Source: JAOPZW01 sp036379935
Lineage (GTDB): Bacteria > Actinomycetota > Thermoleophilia > Solirubrobacterales > Solirubrobacteraceae
Length of the DNA stretch: 37,782 bases
NCBI GenBank assembly: GCA_036379935.1
Contig: DASVFT010000016.1
Coordinates: 1-37,782, forward strand
Reading direction: 5' to 3'
A program made the position numbers and the translations under genes. Below, piece after piece: positions 15,451 through 24,199 of the stretch. The first letter of the stretch is position 1; each line of letters begins with the position of its first letter. The notes beneath the pieces were generated by a model. That model saw nothing but the letters and a program-made list of their open reading frames with translations, was not told the origin of the DNA and did not search any database.

Positions 15451-16095
15451 TGCCGTCGGCACGTGTGCGATGCGATCGAGAAGATCGGCCAGCGCCTCGG
15501 GGTCCTCGAGCATCGGGAAGTGCCCGCCGGGCATCTCGATCACCTCGGTGAAGGGCCGCGCGCGGGCGGCGCGAAGCTCCTCCTCGGGCGCGAAGAACTC
15601 GTCGTCGGCGGTGTAGACGACCGTGGCCGGGAGGTCGCGCTCGAGGCTCGCCTGGTCGGCGGCATGGGCCATGGGTCGCAGGCGCTGGGCGGCGGCGCGC
15701 GCCGTGGCCGCGGGCGGGCGCGGGTACATGACGTCGATCGCCGACTGCCGGTCCCACTCCGTGGTCCCGTCCGGTCGGCGCGGGGGAAACGGGAAGCCCT
15801 CGCGCAGCGCGTTGAGCGCCGGGCACAGGAGCACGAGCCGCCACGCGGAGATGGCGTCCGCGACGAAGGGCGCGTAGCGGGCGCCCATCGAATGCCCGAC
15901 CACCACGACGGGCGGATGGGCGTCCGCGAGAGCGTCGAGCGCGGGTTGGATGCGCTGCGCGTACGTGGTGCGCGGGTCGTGGAACGGCAGGTCGGGAGCG
16001 ATCGCCTCGTGTCCGCGCGGCGCGAGCGCGCCCACGAGCGGCTCCCAGCAGGCCCCGTCGTGCCATGCGCCGTGCAGCAGGCAGAACAGCGCCAC
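15448..16095 (-). CDS. Alpha/beta hydrolase (small, esterase-like)
   Basis: 215 residues. Starts VALFCLLHGAWHDGACWEPL (oxyanion region, in the style of methyl-esterase/hydroxynitrile-lyase-like hydrolases), with nucleophile motif VVVVGHSMGARY, acid region VYTADDEFFAP and catalytic His in MPGGHFPMLEDP. The GTG at 16095 is two bases after the stop of the DUF2237 gene, so the genes form one unit. The open frame continues upstream but loses similarity. No signal peptide; substrate unknown. Confidence 0.87.
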   Translation of the reverse strand: MALFCLLHGAWHDGACWEPLVGALAPRGHEAIAPDLPFHDPRTTYAQRIQPALDALADAHPPVVVVGHSMGARYAPFVADAISAWRLVLLCPALNALREGFPFPPRRPDGTTEWDRQSAIDVMYPRPPAATARAAAQRLRPMAHAADQASLERDLPATVVYTADDEFFAPEEELRAARARPFTEVIEMPGGHFPMLEDPEALADLLDRIAHVPTA

Positions 16096-16097
16096 GC

Positions 16098-16508
16098 TCA
16101 GCTGCCGAGGGCGCCGGGATCCGCGGGGACGTCGACGGCGTGCTCCTCGAGCGCCTCGAGCGGCACGACGTCGAGGGCGCGCTCGTGGGTCGAGGCCAGC
16201 ACCACGTAGGCGGCCGCGCCGTCCTCGTGTGCGCGCAGCCAGTTCACCGCGGTGACGCACCAGCGGTCGCCGGGCTCCAGCCCCGGGAAGGCGTAGTGCG
16301 GCATCGGCGTGACGAGGTCGTTGCCGATGCCGCGCTGGTGCTCGAGGAACTCCGCCGTCACCACGGCGCAGATCGTGTGGCTGCCGCGGTCCTCGGGGCC
16401 GGTCGTGCAGCACCCATCGCGATAGAAGCCGGTGAGCGGGTCGGTGCCGCAGGGCTCCAGCTCTCCGCCCAGCACGTTGCGATCGGTCACCGGGGCAGTA
16501 TCGCCCAT
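16098..16508 (-). CDS. DUF2237 family protein
   Basis: 136 residues covering the whole family: NVLGGELEPCGTDPLTGFYRDG, CCTTGPEDRGSHTICAVVTAEFL, GNDLVTPMPHYAFPGLEPGDRWC and a C-terminal HERALDVVPLEALEEHAVDV. I recognise this as DUF2237, a small cytosolic family with conserved Cys, His and Gly residues and no established function. It starts 17 bases from the divergent DUF2277 gene and heads a minus-strand unit with two alpha/beta hydrolases. A metal-binding role is conceivable from the Cys/His content but unproven. Confidence 0.9.
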   Translation of the reverse strand: MGDTAPVTDRNVLGGELEPCGTDPLTGFYRDGCCTTGPEDRGSHTICAVVTAEFLEHQRGIGNDLVTPMPHYAFPGLEPGDRWCVTAVNWLRAHEDGAAAYVVLASTHERALDVVPLEALEEHAVDVPADPGALGS

Positions 16509-16512
16509 GCCC

Positions 16513-16518
16513 TAACCT
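16513..16518 (+). promoter_or_regulatory. -10 element TAACCT for the DUF2277 gene
   Basis: TAACCT, seven bases, then ATG (16526); no ribosome-binding site. A leaderless arrangement in a 17-base divergent gap. Confidence 0.5.
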
Positions 16519-16525
16519 CGCTGGC

Positions 16526-16795
16526 ATGTGTCGCAACATCCGCACGCTCCACAACTTCGACCCGCCGGCCACGGACGAGGAGGTGCGCGCCGCGGCGCTC
16601 CAGTACGTGCGCAAGATCAGCGGGTTCACCAAGCCCTCGCGGGCCAACGCCGAGGCGTTCGAGCGCGCGGTCGACGCCGTCGCCCACGTCTCGATGCACC
16701 TGCTCGACGACCTCACCACCACCGCGCCGCCCAAGGACCGCGAGGTCGAGGCGGCCAAGGCGCGCGCCCGCGCCGCCGATCGCTACGCGGCCTAG
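16526..16795 (+). CDS. DUF2277 family protein
   Basis: 89 residues, a complete member. MCRNIRTLHNFDPPATDEEV, then RAAALQYVRKISGFTKPSRANAE and VSMHLLDDLTTTAPPKDREVEAAKARAR match the DUF2277 family almost throughout. Small, soluble, helical; function unknown. Transcribed alone on the plus strand between minus-strand genes. Its TAG stop is part of a CTAG shared with the convergent membrane-protein gene. Confidence 0.93.
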   Translation: MCRNIRTLHNFDPPATDEEVRAAALQYVRKISGFTKPSRANAEAFERAVDAVAHVSMHLLDDLTTTAPPKDREVEAAKARARAADRYAA

Positions 16796-17802
16796 GGCGC
16801 AGCGGCCGCGGCGGGCCGGCCCAGCGCCACGCGTAGGCGGCGCAGGCCGCCGTAGCGCAGGACGAGGGCGGCCAGGCCGACGAGCGTGATCGGCACGAAG
16901 AGGACGAAGCGCACGACGACGACGTAGGCGAGCGCGGCGGCGTGGGTGCCGCCCGCGACGAGCCGTACGCCGAAGATGACGGCGGCGTCGAACGTCCCCA
17001 CGTAGCCCGGCGCGGCGGGCACGAGCGCGACGAGGTTGGCCAGGGCCATCACGTACAGGCCGTCGAGGAGCGAGAGGTGCAGCCCCGCCACGCCCCCGAG
17101 GACCGCGTAGACGGAGCCCTCGACGAGCCAGAGCACGATCGACAGCGCCAGCAGCCCGGCCCCCGCGGCGGACCACAGGCCGCGCGTGGGGCCCATGAGG
17201 CGCGCGGCCAGCGCGCGCACGCGCACGCCGGCGCCGGTGTCGCGCCCGAGGAAGGCCGCGGCCCCCGCCGCGCAGGCGAGCCCCGCCCCCACGAGCGCCA
17301 GCATCCAGCCGTCGACGCCGAGCGGCAGGCGCAGCGTGGTCACGAGAAGGGCGAACAGCGCCACGAGCGCCGCCGCGTCGAGCACGCGCTCGGCGACGAG
17401 CGTGCCGAACCCGTCGGTGGAGCGGCCGCGCGCCTCGCGCGCGCTGAGCAGGGCCTTGAGGATGTCGCCGGCGCGGGCGGGCAGGGCGTTGTTGCCCATG
17501 TAGCCGACGGTGGTGATGGCGTAGGCGTCGCCGCGCCCCAGACTCAGGCCGACGCCCCGCAGCAGCCGCAGCCAGCGCTCGCCGCGCAGGGCGGTGGCCA
17601 GCGCATAGAGCGCCAGCGCCGCGGCCAGCCGCGGCAGCGCGACCGAGGCGGCCGGCAGGGCCGGCATCTGCTGGCGCGAGGCCCACCAGACGACGGCGAC
17701 GAGCGCGACCGCCGAGACGGTCGCCGGCATCACGAGAGCTCGGGCGCGCCCCCCGGCGAGCGGCGCGACGGCGAGCCGAGCCTCTGAGGCGCGGGCCGCC
17801 AC
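16792..17802 (-). CDS. Lysylphosphatidylglycerol synthase TM region / UPF0104 family membrane protein
   Basis: 336 residues with about eight transmembrane helices. Family features are RGERWLRLLRGVG, ITTVGYMGNNALPARAGDILKALL, LVAERVLDAAALVALFALL and the late LVPAAPGYVGTFDAAVIFGVRL. This flippase-like domain occurs stand-alone in many envelope-glycan clusters and is thought to move or donate lipid-linked groups; here there is no aminoacyl-transferase domain. The GTG at 17802 overlaps the upstream stop by one base (TAGTG), giving tight coupling to the flavoprotein gene; an ATG at about 17729 is an alternative. It closes a four-gene unit with two GT39-like proteins. Confidence 0.87.
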   Translation of the reverse strand: MAARASEARLAVAPLAGGRARALVMPATVSAVALVAVVWWASRQQMPALPAASVALPRLAAALALYALATALRGERWLRLLRGVGLSLGRGDAYAITTVGYMGNNALPARAGDILKALLSAREARGRSTDGFGTLVAERVLDAAALVALFALLVTTLRLPLGVDGWMLALVGAGLACAAGAAAFLGRDTGAGVRVRALAARLMGPTRGLWSAAGAGLLALSIVLWLVEGSVYAVLGGVAGLHLSLLDGLYVMALANLVALVPAAPGYVGTFDAAVIFGVRLVAGGTHAAALAYVVVVRFVLFVPITLVGLAALVLRYGGLRRLRVALGRPAAAAAP

Positions 17803-19325
17803 TAGACCCGCTCGGGCGCCAGCGCCTCGCTCATCGCCGGGGTGACCGGCACCCGCCTGTAGGGCTGCTGGACCTGAGCGTCGGTCTGCTCCTCGTGGTA
17901 CGCGCTCTCGACGTTGACGGCCCAGATGTCGTGGCCCGCGCGCGTGAGGAGGTTGTCGACCGCGCGCATGGCGCTGAGCATCGAGTGGTCGGAGTTGTTG
18001 TAGCGATGCAGCCCGTTGCGCCCGACCTGCTGGAAGTTCGTGGCCAGCGGGTCCAGCCACGAGCGGATCGTCTCGACGCGCTCGGCGTACTGCTCGTCGT
18101 ACATCGGATAGGCGAGCGGCACGCGCACGACGTAGCCGCGGCGGACCTGCTCGGGCTTGGCCAGCCCCAGCTTCTCGAGCTCCGTCGTGGCCAGCGCCAC
18201 GAGGTCGTCGTCGTCCATGAGCCACAGGTCGTCGCCCTTGAACGCGAAGTACTCCAGGCCGACGCAGGCGGTGTCCGGGTCGGGCACCATCCACGGGCTC
18301 CAGGAGCGGTAGTTCTGGATCCGGCCCACGCGCACGTCGGGCTCGTGGATGTAGATCCAGTTGTCGGGGAAGAGGTCCTCGCCGTCGAGCACCAGCGCGA
18401 CGGTGAGGAAGTCGCGGTAGCGCAGGCCCTTGGCCGCTTCGACGACGCGCGCGGGCGGCTGCGGATCGGCGATGCCGGCGGTGGCGCGCAGCGGCAGCGA
18501 GGAGATCACGGCGGCCGGCTCGATGATCTCGTCCTGCGTGTGCACGGCCACGCACTCGCCCTCCTCGAACTCCAGGCGGGTCGCCGGCGTCGACGTGCGG
18601 ACCTCGCCGCCGAGCTCCTCGATGCGCTGGGTCATCATCTCCCACATCTGGCCCGGGCCGTAGCGGGGGTACTGGAACTTGTCGATGAGCGACTTGATCT
18701 TGTTGCCCTTGTTGCCGACGAAGGCGGCCTTGGCGGCGCTGAAGAACGAGAGGCCCTTGATGCGCTGCGCCGCCCACTCGGAGCGAACCTCGGTGGCCGG
18801 CACGCCCCACACCTTCTCGGTGTAGCTCTTGAAGAAGTGTGTGTAGAGCCGCTTGCCGAAGCGGTTGGAGACCCACGTCTCGAGGTCGTCCTCGCGGCCC
18901 TTGGGCTTGATCGCGGCCCACGCGTAGCTGAGCGTGCAGCGCACGAGCTCGACCGGGCCGAGCTTCTTGATGACGTCGGTGCCCTTGAGCGGGTAGTCGA
19001 GATAGCGCCCGCGCCAGTAGATCCTCGACATGCGGGGACGCATGAGGAACTCGTCGCCCATGATCTCGAGCCACAGGTCGTTGACCTCCTGGCTCTTGGT
19101 GAAGAAGCGATGGCCGCCGAGGTCGAAGCGGTAGCCGTCGGGATCGACGACCGTCTTGGCCAGGCCGCCGACCTGCTCGTCGGCCTCGAGCACGATCACG
19201 TGGCGCCCGGCCTTGGCCAGCAGGTAGCCGGCGGTCAGCCCGGCGGGCCCGCCGCCGATGACGACGTACGGGCGATCGCCGCCACCGTCGTCCGCGCGCG
19301 GGACATCGATCTCGAGGAGGGTCAT
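17802..19325 (-). CDS. FAD-dependent oxidoreductase, UDP-galactopyranose-mutase-like
   Basis: 507 residues. The dinucleotide-binding motif VVIGGGPAGLTAGYLL is at about residues 20-36, followed by VLEADEQVGGLAKTV and FDLGGHRFFTKS. The remainder (YPLKGTDVIKKLGP, FFKSYTEKVWGVP, YPRYGPGQMWEMM, and near the end GLHRYNNSDHSMLSAMRA) is typical of a family related to UDP-galactopyranose mutase and protoporphyrinogen oxidase, found in envelope polysaccharide loci. The precise substrate is not predictable. The ATG at 19325 is chosen because GGAGGG lies 8 bases upstream; GTG 19334 would overlap that site. Neighbours on both sides are envelope-glycan membrane proteins. Confidence 0.88.
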   Translation of the reverse strand: MTLLEIDVPRADDGGGDRPYVVIGGGPAGLTAGYLLAKAGRHVIVLEADEQVGGLAKTVVDPDGYRFDLGGHRFFTKSQEVNDLWLEIMGDEFLMRPRMSRIYWRGRYLDYPLKGTDVIKKLGPVELVRCTLSYAWAAIKPKGREDDLETWVSNRFGKRLYTHFFKSYTEKVWGVPATEVRSEWAAQRIKGLSFFSAAKAAFVGNKGNKIKSLIDKFQYPRYGPGQMWEMMTQRIEELGGEVRTSTPATRLEFEEGECVAVHTQDEIIEPAAVISSLPLRATAGIADPQPPARVVEAAKGLRYRDFLTVALVLDGEDLFPDNWIYIHEPDVRVGRIQNYRSWSPWMVPDPDTACVGLEYFAFKGDDLWLMDDDDLVALATTELEKLGLAKPEQVRRGYVVRVPLAYPMYDEQYAERVETIRSWLDPLATNFQQVGRNGLHRYNNSDHSMLSAMRAVDNLLTRAGHDIWAVNVESAYHEEQTDAQVQQPYRRVPVTPAMSEALAPERV

Positions 19326-19410
19326 GTCCGACACCCTCCCCTCTCGCGCGGGGGACGCACGCGCCCCGCTAATCCTTCCTAACGATGCTTAATGACGGCG
19401 GCGGAGCGCC

Positions 19411-20991
19411 TCAGCGCCGCTCGTAGAGCACCGCGCGCACGCCCTTGGGCAGCGGCTTGCCCTCCAGGACCGGCGCGGCCAGCGTGCGCGACAGGCGCCG
19501 GTCGCGGTCCAGGACCCGCTCCCACCGCGCGGCGCGCTTGCGCACGAGGCTGGTCCAGGGCGCGCCCCACCTCGCGGTGCGGATGATCGGCTCGATGAGC
19601 AGCAGCTTCTGGCCGGGCTTCAGCGTGCGCACGAGGGCGTCGGCCGTCGGCGTGGGCCTGGCGGCCCGCAGGCGCTTCAGCGCGTCGCGCCAGTCGAACA
19701 TGGTGGGATCGGAGACGGGGCCCATCGCGTTGGCCCACCGCAGCCCGATGTCCTGCGGCAGGTAGTAGTGCATCACCGGGCCCTGCTCGGGATGGGCGGC
19801 CACCACGAGGTCGCCGCGCTCCAGCCGGTCGCGGACGAGCACGGCGGTCTCGTGGGCGTTGCTCTTGTGGTCGAGCGCCCCGGTCCGCGGGTTGAACCAG
19901 AAGACGACGAGGATCGCGATGACGACCAGGCCGAAGCGCCCGCCGCGAGCCAGGCCGGCCGCTCCCAGCAGCAGCAGGGGGCCGACGAAGACGGCGAAGT
20001 AGCGGTTCGACCACGCGGGCGAGATCTGCGAGGTCAGCCAGGCGATCGCGAGCGTCGCGGCCATCATGACGCCGATCGCCAGCGCGGCGCGGGCGCGCGG
20101 TGACCGGCGCGTCCCGGCCAGGAGCGTGCTGAGGCCGTAGCCGGCGCCGAGGCCGAAGGCCATGCCGGGCGCCGGGCCGCCCAGCAGCGTCGACAGCCCG
20201 TTGAGGATGTCCTGGAGCTTCGGCGCCTCGGCCCACGGCGCGCCGGTGTGGCGCGCCTGGGAGATGAGGATCACCGTCCAGGGCAGGTAGAGCAGGGCGG
20301 CGAGGCCGTAGGCGAAGGCGGCGTCGCGCAGCAGGGCGCGCCGATCGGCACTGGCGCGCCACAGCGGGACGAGCGCGGCGACCGTCCCGAGCCCGAGGAA
20401 CAGCCCCCAGTTGTGCGCGTAGGCCAGCAGCGCCAGCGACACCGAGAACGCCGGCAGCCAGCGCCGGCGGCCGTGCACGAAGGCCACCACGAAGGTTCCG
20501 GTCACCACCGTCGACAGGAGCGCGACGAGGGAGTACATCCTCGTCTCCTGCGCGTAGTAGGTCAGGAACGGGTTGATGGCGGCCAGGAGCGCGGCGACCC
20601 AGGCGGCGCGGTCGCCGAACAGGGCGCGCGCGGCCAGCCACGCGACCGGGACCGTGAACAGCGCGAAGGCCACCGACAGCGCATGGGTGTCGGCCTCGCC
20701 GCTGCCGAAGACGTGCATCCAGACATTGAGCACCAGGTAGTAGAGCGGCGGCGAGCCGTCCTGGCGCAGGAGGCCCGGGATGTCGAGCAGCGGGTGGCCG
20801 GAGATGCCGACCGACAGCCCTTCGTCGATCCAGAAGCGCGCGTGGATGGCCTGGGTGCGCAGCGCCAGGGAGACGCCGAACAGGAAGGCCAGCGCCATGA
20901 TCGCCTTCGGGACGCTGACGGCCAGGCGCGCGGTCGCCAGCCGGTGGAAGCGCGTCCGGGGGCGCGCCATCGTGGCTCCGGCCGCGCTCAT
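19411..20991 (-). CDS. Glycosyltransferase family 39-like polytopic membrane protein
   Basis: 526 residues with about ten transmembrane helices. The N-terminal loop after TM1 has the acidic pair in RFWIDEGLSVGI, which fits the conserved first-loop acidic site of GT39/GT-C enzymes (protein mannosyltransferase, ArnT), then QDGSPPLYYLVLNVWMHVFG and FLTYYAQETRMYSL, also GT39-like. Such enzymes transfer a sugar from a polyprenyl-phosphate carrier outside the membrane. The C-terminal about 150 residues form an extracytoplasmic soluble domain. The ATG at 20991 overlaps the upstream stop as ATGA; ATG 20970, preceded by GGAG, is an alternative. The acceptor is unknown. Confidence 0.88.
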   Translation of the reverse strand: MSAAGATMARPRTRFHRLATARLAVSVPKAIMALAFLFGVSLALRTQAIHARFWIDEGLSVGISGHPLLDIPGLLRQDGSPPLYYLVLNVWMHVFGSGEADTHALSVAFALFTVPVAWLAARALFGDRAAWVAALLAAINPFLTYYAQETRMYSLVALLSTVVTGTFVVAFVHGRRRWLPAFSVSLALLAYAHNWGLFLGLGTVAALVPLWRASADRRALLRDAAFAYGLAALLYLPWTVILISQARHTGAPWAEAPKLQDILNGLSTLLGGPAPGMAFGLGAGYGLSTLLAGTRRSPRARAALAIGVMMAATLAIAWLTSQISPAWSNRYFAVFVGPLLLLGAAGLARGGRFGLVVIAILVVFWFNPRTGALDHKSNAHETAVLVRDRLERGDLVVAAHPEQGPVMHYYLPQDIGLRWANAMGPVSDPTMFDWRDALKRLRAARPTPTADALVRTLKPGQKLLLIEPIIRTARWGAPWTSLVRKRAARWERVLDRDRRLSRTLAAPVLEGKPLPKGVRAVLYERR

Positions 20992-22439
20992 TGGCATCGC
21001 CCGACGATGCGCCAGCCACCGCCGATCGCGAACGTGCGCACGCCGGCCTCGCCGCCGAGGCTCTCCAGCCCCGGGACCGCGTGGCTGGTGCTCGTCGTGC
21101 GCGAGCGGAAGACCACGGCGGGAACGCGCGGCGGCGGGTCTCCCGGAGCGCTCGCCGAGCGGACGACCGTGGTGTGAGTCCCCAGCCGCCAGGCCACGGC
21201 GGGCACCTGGAAGGCCCCCGTGTAGGGCGTGCCGCAGGCGAGCAGCCGGGCGCGGCCGCCGGCCCGGGCCAGCGCGTCGGCCAGGCCGTCGCTCAGGCGG
21301 GCCTGGTAGGCGTTCGAGGTCATCACGGCATCGACGCGATGGACGCTCGGGGCCGCGAAGGCGATGGCGCCCACGACGCCGAGCGCGGGCGCCACGAAGC
21401 TCGGCCGCGTGAGTCGCGCGGGCATCGCGCGCACGAGCCACCCGAAGGCGGTGCCGCCCAGGATGCACGCCAGCGCCGCGGGCATGATCAGGTAGCGCGC
21501 GTTGCCGCTGAAGCCGTCGTTGGTCATCAGCGCGACCTCGGCCACCCACACGGCGCCCGCCGCGAGGAGGGCGAGGGCGATGCGCTGCTCGCGCCGCCAC
21601 GGAGCCCCGCGCGCCAGCCACCCGAGGGCGAGTGCCGGCACGGCGAGCTTCACCACGTCGGTGAGCATCGACGCGAACTGGCGCACGACCGCGCCGGCCG
21701 GGTCATCGGCGAACGCGGCGCTGTTGGCACGCGGCGTGTGAGCGCGGTGCGCGGCGCGCAGGAGGTCGCCCGAGCCCAGGAGCTCGGGCAGCAGCCAGAG
21801 CGCGGGCAGGGTCACGAAGCCGGCAGCCACGAGCTTGCGGGCGCCCGGATCGCGCCAGAAGAGCCAGAGCCCGTACAGCCCGAGGAAGGGCCAGACCTCG
21901 GGGCGCAGCAGCGCCGCGCCGACGCCGAACAGGAACGCGTGCCGCGTGCGACCCGCCAGGTGGCGGTCCACCGCGGCCAGGACGAGCGCGACGAGCAGTC
22001 CCTCCGAGTTGCCCAGCCAGGCGTTGCGCAGGGTCCACGGCGCGATGGCATAGGCGGCGGCCGCGGCGCCGCCGGCCGGCACGCCGCCAAGGCGGCGCGC
22101 GACGCGGAAGACCATGACCACGCCAGCGATCGCCCCGGCGCGCGCGGCGAAGAGCCACAGGTCGGGCGCCAGCGGGCCGAAGAGGGCGAACGGCGTCGTC
22201 AGCAGCACGGGGAGCGGCTTCCACGACGGACCGTCGATCGTCGACAGGTCGAAGTGCAGGACCTCGCGACCCCAGATGATCCACGCCCATGGGTCGTAGG
22301 TCGGCGCCGACGGCGCGAGGAAGGTCAGCGCGGTGAGGACGAGGACGACGAGCGGCACGCGGTAGCGCACGGCGACGCGCGGCACGGCGAGCGCCGGCAC
22401 GGGGGGACGGGATGCTGTGAGCTCCTGCGCGGGGGGCAT
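20988..22439 (-). CDS. Polytopic membrane protein, GT-C/GT39-like
   Basis: 483 residues with about nine or ten transmembrane helices. The first extracytoplasmic loop holds YDPWAWIIWGREVLHFDL, followed by WKPLPVLLTTPFALFG and later LLRPEVWPFLGLYGLWL. The layout is that of a GT-C glycosyltransferase, though the catalytic acidic residues are less clear than in the next gene. The C-terminal about 110 residues are soluble. It starts with ATG at 22439 without a visible ribosome-binding site and is coupled to the GT39 gene by an ATGA overlap, so it heads the glycan unit. Confidence 0.8.
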   Translation of the reverse strand: MPPAQELTASRPPVPALAVPRVAVRYRVPLVVLVLTALTFLAPSAPTYDPWAWIIWGREVLHFDLSTIDGPSWKPLPVLLTTPFALFGPLAPDLWLFAARAGAIAGVVMVFRVARRLGGVPAGGAAAAAYAIAPWTLRNAWLGNSEGLLVALVLAAVDRHLAGRTRHAFLFGVGAALLRPEVWPFLGLYGLWLFWRDPGARKLVAAGFVTLPALWLLPELLGSGDLLRAAHRAHTPRANSAAFADDPAGAVVRQFASMLTDVVKLAVPALALGWLARGAPWRREQRIALALLAAGAVWVAEVALMTNDGFSGNARYLIMPAALACILGGTAFGWLVRAMPARLTRPSFVAPALGVVGAIAFAAPSVHRVDAVMTSNAYQARLSDGLADALARAGGRARLLACGTPYTGAFQVPAVAWRLGTHTTVVRSASAPGDPPPRVPAVVFRSRTTSTSHAVPGLESLGGEAGVRTFAIGGGWRIVGRCQ

Positions 22440-22500
22440 GGGGCAGCGACCGCGATTGTGGCGAACGTCATGTTGCCCGCCGTTAAGACGACGCAAGCGC

Positions 22501-22520
22501 GCGAACGCCGGCGAACGCCG
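22501..22520. repeat. Tandem 10-bp duplication
   Basis: GCGAACGCCG is repeated twice head to tail; a further GCGAACG lies at about 22460. These copies are in the 149-base gap upstream of the 22439 gene and could form an operator, but may be chance in GC-rich DNA. Confidence 0.5.
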
Positions 22521-22534
22521 GTTAGGGGTGCCGA

Positions 22535-22582
22535 CGGCCGCCAGATGGCGGCCGGAGGTGGGTCCCCCCGGTCGAAGACCGG
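22535..22582 (-). terminator. Two stem-loops after the antiporter gene
   Basis: CCGGTC-GAA-GACCGG (22568-22582) and CGGCCGCC-AGAT-GGCGGCCG (22535-22554) follow the antiporter stop at 22589. Neither has a T-run on the minus strand. They may end the PHP-ispF-antiporter transcript; the rest of the gap shows only the tandem 10-mer. Confidence 0.4.
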
Positions 22583-22588
22583 ATGGTC

Positions 22589-24199
22589 TCAGACCTCCAG
22601 GCGGGTGTCCTCCAGATCGAGGTCGCGCTCGATGCGATGCATGATGTCGTCGTTGATCTTGCCCTGGTTGCGCAGGCGGATGATCTCCGCGCGCTGCGCC
22701 TCGAGCAGCTCGCGGACGAGGCGCTGGTAGTCGTAGGAGCGCGCGTCGATGGCGCCGTCGTCCTCGTCGTCGAAGCGTGCCGAGAAGCGCTGGACGCGGA
22801 AGTCGTACATGCCGCGGGCGCGCTCCGCGGTCTCCGCGCGCACCCAGTCCTCGTCGGCGAGCTCGTCGATGCGGTTGAGCGCCGCGCGCGCCGCGAGCAA
22901 GCGCGCCTTGGACTCACGCTGCGCGAGCGTGCCGTCCTCCTCGACGCCGAGGACCTTGATCAGCATGGGGAGGGTCAGCCCCTGGAGGATGAGCGTGGCC
23001 GTGATGACCGCGAAGGTGAGGAAGATGATGAGGTCGCGCTGGGGAAAGGGCGCCCCGGAGTCGATCGCCTGCGGGATGGCGAGGGCGGCGGCGAGCGAGA
23101 CCGCGCCGCGCATGCCCGTCCAGGCGACGATGGCCGGCTCCTGCCACGGCGGAGCGGGACCGCGGGACCGCAGCCGCGCGGACAGCAGGCGCGGCAGGTA
23201 CGTGCCGGGCAGCACCCACAAGAAGCGCGCCAGGATGACGGCCGCCACCACCGCCACGGCGTCGATCACGATCGCATCGGTGGGCATCCCGCCGATGCCC
23301 TCGAGCACGCTCGGCAGCTGGAGGCCCACGAGCACGAAGAGCGCGGCGTTGAGCACGAACTGGACGATCTCCCACACCGAGAAGGCCTGGATCCGCGTCG
23401 CCGGGGTGATCAGCTGCGGCGAGCGCCAGCCGAGGAAGATGCCGGTGGTCACCGCCGCCAGCACCGCGGAGACGCCGAGCGCCTCGGCCGGGAGGTAGGC
23501 GAAGTACGGCGTCACGAGCGAGATCGCGATCTCGGTGGGCGGGTCGTCGATGGCGCGCCGCACCTGCGCGACGATCCAGCCGACAGCCAGGCCGATGGCG
23601 ATGCCGACGACGGCGTTGAGCAGGAAGCGCCCGCCCGCCTCGGCCAGGGAGAAGCTTCCGCTCACGGCGGCGGCGACCGCGAACTTGTAGGCGATGAGCG
23701 CCGTGGAGTCGTTGATGAGGGACTCGCCCTCGATGATCGTGAGGTAGCGGCGCGGCGCGCCCAGGCGCGAGGCGATCGCGCTGGCCGCCACCGGGTCGGT
23801 GGGCGACACGACGGCTCCCAGGACGAACGCCGCCTCCCACGACATGCCGTCGACCACCGCGTGCGCCACCACGGCGACGGCCACCGTCGTGGTGACGACC
23901 AGCCCGATCGAGAGCAGGCCGATCGGACGCAGGTTGTCGCGCAGGTCGCGCAGCGACGAGAAGAACGCCGCGGCGTAGAGCAGCGGCGGCAGGACGAGGA
24001 CGAGCACCAGGTCGGGGTTCAGGCGGACGTCGGGGATGCCCGGCAAGAACCCGATCACCGCACCGCCGACGACGAGCATGATCGGGTACGGGATGCGCCG
24101 GTGGTAGGCGAGGATCAGCAGGAGCGAGACGGCCACGAGCACGCCCAGCAGGACGAGATCGAGCTCCCTCTGCACCGCGATGGGCAGCGCGTGGACCAT
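22589..24199 (-). CDS. Na+/H+ antiporter, CPA1 family
   Basis: 536 residues. About 12 hydrophobic segments span residues 15-415. CPA1 signatures include VLPPLLYAAAFFSSLRDLRDN, the ion-site region GAVVSPTDPVAASAIASRLG and GESLINDSTALIAYKFA. The cytosolic C-terminal domain of about 120 residues (from ESKARLLAARAALNRIDEL to the end) is charged and helical, as in the bacterial Na+/H+ antiporter subfamily TIGR00831. It exchanges cytoplasmic Na+ (or K+) for protons for pH and salt balance. The ATG directly follows the ispF TAG (TAGATG) without a spacer, so translation is coupled to ispF. Confidence 0.93.
   Translation of the reverse strand: MVHALPIAVQRELDLVLLGVLVAVSLLLILAYHRRIPYPIMLVVGGAVIGFLPGIPDVRLNPDLVLVLVLPPLLYAAAFFSSLRDLRDNLRPIGLLSIGLVVTTTVAVAVVAHAVVDGMSWEAAFVLGAVVSPTDPVAASAIASRLGAPRRYLTIIEGESLINDSTALIAYKFAVAAAVSGSFSLAEAGGRFLLNAVVGIAIGLAVGWIVAQVRRAIDDPPTEIAISLVTPYFAYLPAEALGVSAVLAAVTTGIFLGWRSPQLITPATRIQAFSVWEIVQFVLNAALFVLVGLQLPSVLEGIGGMPTDAIVIDAVAVVAAVILARFLWVLPGTYLPRLLSARLRSRGPAPPWQEPAIVAWTGMRGAVSLAAALAIPQAIDSGAPFPQRDLIIFLTFAVITATLILQGLTLPMLIKVLGVEEDGTLAQRESKARLLAARAALNRIDELADEDWVRAETAERARGMYDFRVQRFSARFDDEDDGAIDARSYDYQRLVRELLEAQRAEIIRLRNQGKINDDIMHRIERDLDLEDTRLEV

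Noticed and set aside
16475..16508. A -10 element for the DUF2237 gene on the minus strand
   Set aside because: TAGGGC next to the ATG lacks the final T and has no room; the promoter is not identified.
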